A stretch of DNA of 32,084 bases from a virus, in the IMG/VR virus record IMGVR_UViG_3300032282_006223, positions 1 to 32,084 of that record. One strand, written 5' to 3'. The position numbers were made by a program, and so were the translations under genes. The notes beneath the pieces were generated by a model. The model saw nothing but the letters and a program-made list of their open reading frames with translations, was not told the origin of the DNA and searched no databases. Positions within the stretch are counted from its first letter, which is position 1. The number at the start of each line of letters is the position of its first letter. Positions 27,401 through 32,084 of the stretch are shown piece by piece.

Positions 27401-28919
27401 AGGAAAGACATTTAATTTATCAAGTTATAAAGCCCATCTAATAAGTCTTGATATCTTCATGGGAATATGGAATAATGTAAATCAAAATCAAAATATATTC
27501 TCTTATATTTCTAAGAATTTAAGCTCTTCAAATGAAGAAATAAAAACATATCCTATTATTAGCTCCCCAAAAACAATTTCAGCCTTATCTGATAGCGATG
27601 CTAATCTAAGTTTAATTAGCCGTATTGAACAAGCTGGAAACAATTATTTCCATTTGACCCTAAGTAAAGTAAATCTAATAGAAAGCATTTTTAATTCTGA
27701 AGGGGCAAGCGCAATACCAAATGATAAAACTCCCAGTTATTATAAATTAACAAGAAGAAGTATCATTTACAAACCTACAACTGATACTAACCCTACTGAA
27801 AAAGATAATAATATTGTGTCTGATCAATATACGCAATTTTATCCAAAAGTTTCTATAGGAAATAGAGAATTGGCTACAGCACAATCAGCTTCTGATAGCA
27901 ATACAAAAAATAATATTAATGAAATACCATCTAATCGCAGAGCTTATGGATTATATGGTAATAAAATACTATCAGATTCTTTATCGCTAACAACCAGTCA
28001 AAATGCTTCAGAATATCCAAGTTTATTAAATGGAATTTTTCCAGAGACAAGAGAATCAAATATATTAAAATGTTTCAATAATTCAAGCTCTGAAATTCCA
28101 AACAAATATGTCTCTTCAAAACCAGTTCTCAATGATATTCATATTACTCAAGCATCAAACATAGAAGGAGATTCTCCACAATTATTAAATAATTCTTATG
28201 AAGATTTAACAGATTTTAATATATTAAATCAATCAGATGTCCAATATACATTTAAAAATGATTCAAACACAAATGAAGATTATATAGAAGCATTAAAAGA
28301 TCAATTTAATATTATTAATATAACCCCTGATGAAAATTATAAAGATAACAATGGGGTACTCGAAAATATAAAGCACTATTATTCTTATTCTATCGATGCT
28401 CAATATACATATTTAAATTCAAATCAAGCAAATCCCGGAGCAGCTGTATTGGATCAAAACTCGGTAAGTATGTATTGTCAATTAAATTCAAATAATAAAA
28501 ACTATCCCGGTATTCCTTTAATAAATACATGTAAATTAAGATTGAGTATTTTCACTAGTCCTAATGGAGAATTCTTTACAGAACAGCAAATAAAAAATCT
28601 AAAATTTTATATTTATCAAGGTTCATCTTTAATACATCAAGGTACACCAAGCTATACAAAATCAAATGTTGAAGAAGGCGCATTGAGAGGAACGATAATC
28701 ATAGATATTCCAGATAATTTATTAAAACCTCAAAATTATTATACTTATACTGATACTTATACAAACACGACAGTATTAGCTAATCCTTATCTGTATCAAT
28801 TTAAAGATGCTAAAAATCTTGCATTTGCCCACTTATCAGCTAAAAAACAATTAGGAAGATTTCCCAAATATAATTTTCATATCCAATCTTTTGAACTATC
28901 AGCATTAATAACATTCTAA
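21495..28919 (+). CDS. gpJ-like central tail tip / host specificity protein with inserted LamG-like domain
   Basis: A 2474-aa protein, over twice the length of lambda gpJ (1132 aa). The N-terminus (GFGGGGGG, then YSVYQFSKIKDLLSEGPIEG) is the gpJ start motif. Residues about 455-712 form a LamG/ConA-like insertion (NGLIARFDSTNLS ... FEILIFDRNLTNSESLSIR, NWLNKKWN). The conserved gpJ core follows at about 1150-1395: WDGEFKIDKQWTNNPAWC, FYDLLTNKRYGAG, a region equivalent to 'E-RF-xN', FGCTSRGQAQRLGRWALASE, and a FRPGDVIKIYD closing strand. At about 1530-1590 is FRVQEANQSNNYTVLAAQMY, the usual post-core repeat. Residues 1600-2474 are unassigned, beta-rich and Asn/Ser-rich, probably receptor-facing. 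Start follows the gpI stop by two bases without a ribosome site. Confidence 0.88.
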   Translation: MNNSEDFKFIKGFGGGGGGNTPPAPTPAYEDTEGFIYGNDVYSVYQFSKIKDLLSEGPIEGLVEGEYQYKGRVGDLGYTGVIYNEYPLAIGSQSQVKFLRSIQWNESPLVDSQNKFNFQQININYSKGTARGITNADEIDSISYIRGIGERLRGPNISAISAADLIDFQKNYRITNKECKKINIGFKIGSLYRTLKFQDINNFKEDNEVISVNQNNNTFLLKKEGRFDGEGKPAVEDVTAGVGSVIRYQFDIRIKMSPVYKDGFSSRVPNDLSILTESPISVVNSENLLLTPENLSSVYKLSFRGKITQGYVKQVIIDFSKIFNGLVNDDSWLGWDITILKETPEETNTSKSSFISVESITERYSSSFRYPNASVVSSSFNAEYFSRIPERSYDVNLLKVKVPSNYDPITRTYGEGDTLTINTQTEINSSSNSSSQSIISANKSEGYSNVSDSTPPITNGLIARFDSTNLSAGTVTSWTNLGSDSTIKCILGNGTYASPGGSSNQPTKGSGSSDKSSNGQYGVSFTTSQKIKITYADATKPFCNSTNDYTIFYVAKRDSSASSTERKYILYSNFGQTSACIYGFNHSVAFGSFNKSFYLGQFIENNDQNTSVYAGYNYNAYERVDLENDSNSYVVGASINNKSKSITTFWQNSVFSNSSTLNWSTPQGLFINHASGYESKCTVFEILIFDRNLTNSESLSIRNWLNKKWNITKTTNFSNDSLTLDTSSMVIPMKTICYDGQLSRSKVRGQITDVSSLYAKPFFSLPSRKRTALNNTNYTPWILTNQGFCSFYADTFLKLKDGISDGSYSVFHRDNQFNVSLEVSGQDIYLILTLLNKEGTKKFPIKKLISSKLSDFQQNLPKRITVYSTPRVFAQTSEYNPLWYRKDRHGRNIEDFLALYNPWNNLALYFKDGWPELASSNNFIQSLSIKENQEQNPQIDTCVQNNVKYKSWSYVDGTRDPKNGPSYSVRSIYFDRTSYPTLLNSQIVVMIDLNNEITCDLNIANHDNYIKYLNNESAISQKLTNQYNAYVYDSLPQTEINKINDLTNFYDAGFSTFTNPSRISLTANQNRVVLPFNQLFNTATNLAENFTPFSFIDGSGDFRVFTDEISKGFGGKIQGTCQALTVDTLNINVNDLEGAKNKYIFSDTKLSVKMTYIPQGVMSYKNSTDYWDGEFKIDKQWTNNPAWCFYDLLTNKRYGAGNYVSEDSVDKWSLYKIAKYCDELVPDGFGNLEPRFTSNVYIQSQDEALKVLSDMASIFRGMFYYANGYIYSVNDMPQEVPVYNFTNANVVDGNFNYESTSLKDRNTAIYIRYIDKDNLYKPAVEYVENIEAVRKYGFKETEITAFGCTSRGQAQRLGRWALASEYNETETVAFETGPEATMFRPGDVIKIYDYNKKYKTVGGRLNSINLSGINSSQTTGVLSLDRKLDFDFNNSRQYKFSIISPKYTLDPSISGAISTSLDYEDFRKSLTNSFIINSDNLITGENYDSIKITGLTSVLNTGLNVSGLLPFTGGTGLSSKSIMWTLENSGILDGTTDSDYDFYRIFRVQEANQSNNYTVLAAQMYNLKFTQIESGLTFTPAKAPSDPAYAPDYAVFNISREGERECKTDFVNLDIYYNASIKKSTIGFRIFIYPEYASNFNPNTNLNFNFIPVELTTSYLNTKIQINDKNGEIRIYGVNINNECSSSYVTATYRDNSSITRVDNFKELDYCIINEVNFQNQIQSYNRNDFFPFDLNNRKSNLLFNNTLNFTNTDLYLAKYYPYRIKIIPEKVNSKQEFIIAYNKYVTAGSYIYETEATQDGYLYSHEAISKQRADSNSHRDFSIAIDKYSTYNQTSTSNNFKDPRGFYLITYDNLDSSLKDNLNNLLNQQRSIQGQPIQNSISLVADGSKYILKVSFDLNLSNFVTELYLLLIPINQTFEFGINSINYTEDRIPKSINDKNNKEIVDSHFVRIEYLKDKFNYDSAADTLGKTFNLSSYKAHLISLDIFMGIWNNVNQNQNIFSYISKNLSSSNEEIKTYPIISSPKTISALSDSDANLSLISRIEQAGNNYFHLTLSKVNLIESIFNSEGASAIPNDKTPSYYKLTRRSIIYKPTTDTNPTEKDNNIVSDQYTQFYPKVSIGNRELATAQSASDSNTKNNINEIPSNRRAYGLYGNKILSDSLSLTTSQNASEYPSLLNGIFPETRESNILKCFNNSSSEIPNKYVSSKPVLNDIHITQASNIEGDSPQLLNNSYEDLTDFNILNQSDVQYTFKNDSNTNEDYIEALKDQFNIINITPDENYKDNNGVLENIKHYYSYSIDAQYTYLNSNQANPGAAVLDQNSVSMYCQLNSNNKNYPGIPLINTCKLRLSIFTSPNGEFFTEQQIKNLKFYIYQGSSLIHQGTPSYTKSNVEEGALRGTIIIDIPDNLLKPQNYYTYTDTYTNTTVLANPYLYQFKDAKNLAFAHLSAKKQLGRFPKYNFHIQSFELSALITF

Positions 28920-28920
28920 A

Positions 28921-29622
28921 ATGAATACAAATCATTATATTATATATTTTGTCAATGGAACACACAAGCATGTTGAAACTTCATTAGATTTAAATGATTT
29001 AGATAATTTGTCAAAAATTAATATAGACTATCACAACTTTGATTATTTAATAAAAGTAGATAAGAAATTTAATAAAAATTTATTAAACTTTAAAAAATTT
29101 CTACCTGATGGCAATGAAGTCTGGAAAAAAGAAAAATTAATAAATTTCAAAATTCAAAATTTTCTTGAAAAGCGAAGAGTCTTATTTGAAAAATTAGACA
29201 CTCAATTTTTAATATCTCTTGAAACACCTAATAATATTCAGACAGAAATTATCAAAAAAAATAAACTCTTTTTAAGAGAATTATCTTGCAGATCAGAACT
29301 TCATAACATACACGATTGTGAAAAGATATTTAAATTTAATGCTTTTTATAATCTAACCCATATAGAAATATTAGATGCAGGATATGGATGTTCAGATAGA
29401 GTGCCTACAGTATTTATTTCTGACCCACCTGAAACAAAAAATAATTTTGGTATTAAGGCTACCGCTACAGCTATAGTTGGCTCCAAAGGGGAGCTTTTAA
29501 AAATAACAGTGCAAAGACTCGGTAGCGGCTATATATCTTTACCAGAAATTAAAATATCAGGTTATGAATCTGAAAACGCAAAACACCCTATATTAAAACC
29601 TATTGTTGAGAATATAATATAA
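28921..29622 (+). CDS. Tail accessory protein with GxGY repeat domain
   Basis: A 233-aa protein starting one base after the gpJ stop (TAAAATG). Residues about 82-122 (EKRRVLFEKLDTQFLISLE ... KNKLFLRELS) loosely follow the 'R-xLL-xxDW-xL ... YRq-LRd' pattern of small phage tail assembly chaperones, but the key Trp and the YRQ motif are degenerate. Residues about 147-214 contain two GxGY-type units (ILDAGYGCSDRVPTVFIS and VQRLGSGYISLPEIKIS) linked by ATATAIVGSKGELLKI, a beta-strand repeat seen in several phage tail proteins and shared with two other proteins here. Probable role is a tail fibre or tip accessory or chaperone for the gpJ C-terminus; family identity is uncertain. Confidence 0.45.
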   Translation: MNTNHYIIYFVNGTHKHVETSLDLNDLDNLSKINIDYHNFDYLIKVDKKFNKNLLNFKKFLPDGNEVWKKEKLINFKIQNFLEKRRVLFEKLDTQFLISLETPNNIQTEIIKKNKLFLRELSCRSELHNIHDCEKIFKFNAFYNLTHIEILDAGYGCSDRVPTVFISDPPETKNNFGIKATATAIVGSKGELLKITVQRLGSGYISLPEIKISGYESENAKHPILKPIVENII

Positions 29623-29624
29623 AG

Positions 29625-30455
29625 ATGAATGATTTTTTATTCTCTTATGGAGAAGAATTTTTTTATTCTAATAATTTATCAGATTGGTCAAGCTTAAACG
29701 CAGGATCAAAAGTTAATATATTAGAAGACTCAGAAGAATATACAGTAGTTAAAAATGACATAATTCATTTTAATAAAAAGTTCACTATTAAAGATAAAAA
29801 TACTATAACAATAAATAATTGCAGCAAAGAAACTGTACTAGCGGGAGATACTCTAACTTTTGAATTTGATTATTATTCTTTAGTATTAATAAATGAAATT
29901 CTAGAAAAAGGACAAGGCTATAGGGTGGGTGATATAGTGAAATTAGAAGAAAATAGTTTATTCAGCAAAGTTATAAATGAAAAAGATTGCGCTAAATTTA
30001 TTATTAAAAAAATAGACACACTCGGTGGTATATTAGAAATTGAACAGATAAGCCAAGGTATTTACATAAATGATTTTAGTGATGGATCATTAGAAAGCCA
30101 GCATGGTAAAGGGGCTAAACTTAGTTTCTTTTTAAAGAAATCAAATAAAAAACTAAAGTCCTTTTTTACTATTATCAATGTCAATCAGAATAATAATGAA
30201 ATAAATATTACAACTGAAGAAAATATCGACATTAATTTAAAGCAAGGAGATTTCTCTGCGTCTCGACATAGAATAACGGTTAATAAAAAAATTGCTAAAA
30301 ATAACTTTTATCAGCCTTTTTTTTTGGTAGGCAGAGAAACTTCGCATCTTAAGTTAAAGTTTGCTAATAAAGATAATTTTACTCAAATATATAATTATAA
30401 TCTTCTATTAATAGATAAAGAATTGCATCAATTAAGATCTTCCACTAGCAAGTAG
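29625..30455 (+). CDS. Putative tail structural protein with GxGY motif, last gene of the tip operon
   Basis: A 276-aa beta-rich protein of unknown family. The N-terminal part (about 1-85) alternates short strands around LNAGSKVNILEDSEEYTVV and KKFTIKDKNTITINNC. At about 90-107 is INEILEKGQGYRVGDIVKLE, the GxGY-xxGD-xv motif found in the neighbouring protein and in the 1833-aa structural protein, followed by IIKKIDTLGGILEIEQIS, the usual 'v-G-l-xI-v-x-G' partner. No catalytic motif, membrane segment or signal peptide is visible. The start lies two bases after the upstream stop (TAAAGATG). Its 3' end overlaps the convergent tape measure gene by 24 bases, and it is the only gene here clearly ending in TAG. 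Confidence 0.45.
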   Translation: MNDFLFSYGEEFFYSNNLSDWSSLNAGSKVNILEDSEEYTVVKNDIIHFNKKFTIKDKNTITINNCSKETVLAGDTLTFEFDYYSLVLINEILEKGQGYRVGDIVKLEENSLFSKVINEKDCAKFIIKKIDTLGGILEIEQISQGIYINDFSDGSLESQHGKGAKLSFFLKKSNKKLKSFFTIINVNQNNNEINITTEENIDINLKQGDFSASRHRITVNKKIAKNNFYQPFFLVGRETSHLKLKFANKDNFTQIYNYNLLLIDKELHQLRSSTSK

Positions 30456-32084
30456 TCCACCCGGTCTCTTCTGCTCTACAATAACTTCTAAGACTTTACC
30501 TTTTAAGATTTCGGCTAGTTTAGCATTATTTTGTAATTGGTTATTTTGATTTTGATTATTCTGATTTTGATTTTGAGTATTAGTTTCTACTGAAGCATTT
30601 GTTTCTGAGCCCGTTACATTTACTGAAATATTATTGACGATTGACATGCCACCAGATTGGTCAGAACCATTAATTTGACGAGAAGCAGCTCCTCCAGACT
30701 CTGCTTGGGTAACGTCATTTCCTTTAGAAATTGTATCATTTAAAGAGTTAATTGCAACTAACAATGCTTGAAGTGCTTCATTATCTGAATAATTTTGTCC
30801 ACTATTTCTAGTGCTTGTAGTAATAGAACCATTACTATTTGGAACTAATCCGCCATCAGCAAATTTAGGAATAGAACCATTATTCAATTGGTTCATGAAG
30901 TTCGTGCCATAATTTCTTACAGCTTTCTGACTCATTACATATTCTCCACCCATTAAAAGAGCGGGGATATTATCTTTATTTGAACCGCCACCAGCAAATT
31001 TTCTAACATATCCACCCATAGCGAATCCTGTACTTCCTCCTCCGGTAGGTGTATTCCCTCCACCGCCTCCTCCACCACCTCCTCCGCTACTAGGAGTTGC
31101 TGCTGCCGCTATACCCCCAGCAACGATTTGTGTACCTGCAGCAATTAAACCTTGAGTAAATATACCATTAACTTTCTTTTTAAAATCGTCTAATGCTTTT
31201 TGAATACCTCTATTATAGTCATCTCTTTCTATCAAATATTGTTCTAACTTATCATATCTTTCTTGTCTTATTTTATTTTGAGGGTTATTTTCATCTGTTA
31301 ATGCAAATGCAGATAAACGAGGATCAACTCTAAATTCTCCAGAAGTTGGTCTTTCTGGATCATTATAAACAAATTCATTTTGCAAAGGACCTAAGCTAAA
31401 CGATCCACCGCCTGCTCGTTTAGGAATTATTCCTTGATTTAATTGACTCAAGAATCCTTCGCCATATTTATTTACTGAACTCTTACGGATTACAAATTCG
31501 CCGCCATTCATCATGGTTGGAATATCATCTCTAACTCCTGAGCCTCCTGTAACTAATCCACCGCTATTATAGCCTCTAATAAATCCAGAAGAAGTCATTA
31601 GACCTCCTTTGGAGCCAAAATAACTTCTAGCTCCTTTTTCTACAGCACCAAAAGCAGCATCAACTAATTGACCCGTGGCTCTATCTGTTAATTTATTTAA
31701 TAAAGATTCAAATAAATCAGCAAAAGCTTGTCGTAAAGATTTAGTTCCCTTTATAGCTTCACTAAATGCACTTCCTATACCTGATTTAAAATCAGCTACA
31801 AACATCTTTAAAGTTTCACCAGTATCTCTAGCGAAATCAGCTTGATTATAAGTAGTTCCTTCTTTTAATATATTTCCTACATCAACTCGTCCTTGACGAG
31901 CATTAGCTTCAATAGCTGATTCATAAATAGCACCTTTTTCAGATCTAAACATTAAATCTCCTAAACGAGAAGTTTCAAATACTCTAATTTGTTCTTTAGC
32001 TTTATCTAAAGATAATGTTATTTTTTCAACTTGATCTGCATATTCTAATTCTAATTCTTTTTGCCTAGCTAATTTTTCATTACC
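30432..32084 (-). CDS. Tape measure protein, C-terminal part (5' end beyond window)
   Basis: The frame is open to the right edge, so 550 residues are visible and the true start lies outside. The Met at 31952 is internal: the frame upstream of it encodes a charged helical stretch (EKLARQKELELEYADQVEK) typical of a tape measure coiled coil. TMP-type signatures follow: FADLFESLLNKLTDRATG, then two copies of a Gly-rich cassette 'GG-V-xGG-xxDdIPaxmxGGEfVi-xxaV-xyG-xfm-xqLN-G-IPK' (about 31400-31620 and 30855-31030), a ten-Gly linker (about 31065), an Asn/Gln-rich segment (NQNQNNQNQNN), and the terminal VEQKRPGGLLASGRS found in many TMPs. This protein sets tail length. It is on the opposite strand to the tip operon and convergent with it, unlike lambda, where H directly precedes M. 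Confidence 0.85.
   Translation of the reverse strand, partial: GNEKLARQKELELEYADQVEKITLSLDKAKEQIRVFETSRLGDLMFRSEKGAIYESAIEANARQGRVDVGNILKEGTTYNQADFARDTGETLKMFVADFKSGIGSAFSEAIKGTKSLRQAFADLFESLLNKLTDRATGQLVDAAFGAVEKGARSYFGSKGGLMTSSGFIRGYNSGGLVTGGSGVRDDIPTMMNGGEFVIRKSSVNKYGEGFLSQLNQGIIPKRAGGGSFSLGPLQNEFVYNDPERPTSGEFRVDPRLSAFALTDENNPQNKIRQERYDKLEQYLIERDDYNRGIQKALDDFKKKVNGIFTQGLIAAGTQIVAGGIAAAATPSSGGGGGGGGGGNTPTGGGSTGFAMGGYVRKFAGGGSNKDNIPALLMGGEYVMSQKAVRNYGTNFMNQLNNGSIPKFADGGLVPNSNGSITTSTRNSGQNYSDNEALQALLVAINSLNDTISKGNDVTQAESGGAASRQINGSDQSGGMSIVNNISVNVTGSETNASVETNTQNQNQNNQNQNNQLQNNAKLAEILKGKVLEVIVEQKRPGGLLASGRS
30853..31035 (-). repeat. TMP internal repeat, copy 2
   Basis: Encodes the cassette from FAMGGYVRKF to NGSIPKFADGG, about 60 residues, lying after the poly-Gly linker. 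It aligns with copy 1 in the same order of conserved residues, indicating an internal duplication. Confidence 0.6.
31400..31625 (-). repeat. TMP internal repeat, copy 1
   Basis: Encodes the cassette from GGLMTSSGFIRG to QGIIPKRAGG, about 65 residues. Core residues shared with copy 2 are GG-V, D-IP-(M/L)-M-GGE-V, NKYG/RNYG, and QLN-G-IPK. Confidence 0.6.

Noticed and set aside
31950-31952. ATG as start of a 506-aa tape measure gene
   Set aside because: The frame stays open for 44 more codons to the window edge and encodes coiled-coil-like sequence, so the gene is partial and this Met is internal.
1-32084. Alternative genetic code with a reassigned stop codon
   Set aside because: TAA, TGA (for example at 1735, 4925, 19288 and 20774) and TAG (30453) all end genes at sensible junctions, and no gene needs readthrough.

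Overview
The window is a 32-kb, AT-rich, densely packed piece of a tailed double-stranded DNA phage (Caudoviricetes) or a prophage of one. Evidence for this is a phage-type replication and recombination cluster next to a lambda-like siphovirus tail-tip cassette (M-L-K-K'-I-J). Size, base composition and a phage-encoded family C replicase suggest a large phage of an AT-rich bacterium, but the host cannot be named from the sequence. All genes use the standard bacterial code (TAA, TGA and TAG all occur as stops). I saw no tRNA, integrase, CRISPR array or insertion sequence.

Region 1 (1-9321, plus strand) is replication, recombination and glycosyltransfer. It starts with the tail of an unidentified gene and a PD-(D/E)XK nuclease with four likely Fe-S cysteines. 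Next comes a replicative polymerase of the DnaE (Pol III alpha) type broken into two genes: a PHP-domain gene (260 aa) and a polymerase/HhH/OB gene (862 aa), with a DEDDh proofreading-type exonuclease gene between them. Overlapping reading frames tie the three together. Then follow a probable ssDNA-binding protein, a composite GT4 glycosyltransferase whose C-terminus is the first half of a GT9 enzyme, a gene carrying the second GT9 half, and a candidate Rad52/Erf-like annealing protein that may have its own promoter and a leaderless mRNA.

Region 2 (9322-17543, minus strand) is structural: a 1833-aa protein of IPT/TIG and LamG-like domains and three tandem, diverged tail-tube-like proteins, one carrying a C-terminal IPT/TIG domain. 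A 57-bp divergent spacer separates it from region 3.

Region 3 (17601-30455, plus strand) is the tail tip: gpM and gpL homologues each carrying a CBM5/12-like carbohydrate-binding module, two tandem gpK-like JAMM + NlpC/P60 peptidases, gpI, a 2474-aa gpJ homologue with an inserted LamG-like domain, and two accessory proteins sharing a GxGY motif. It converges on region 4 (30432-32084, minus strand), the C-terminal part of a tape measure protein that runs off the window.

The main points of interest are the split replicase with its interposed proofreader, the GT4 / half-GT9 fusion followed by the other GT9 half, the duplicated tail peptidase, and the repeated addition of sugar-binding-type modules (CBM, LamG, IPT/TIG) to tail proteins. 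Almost every junction is a 1-34 bp overlap or a TAAnATG-type stop/start, so translational coupling seems to be the main expression strategy.
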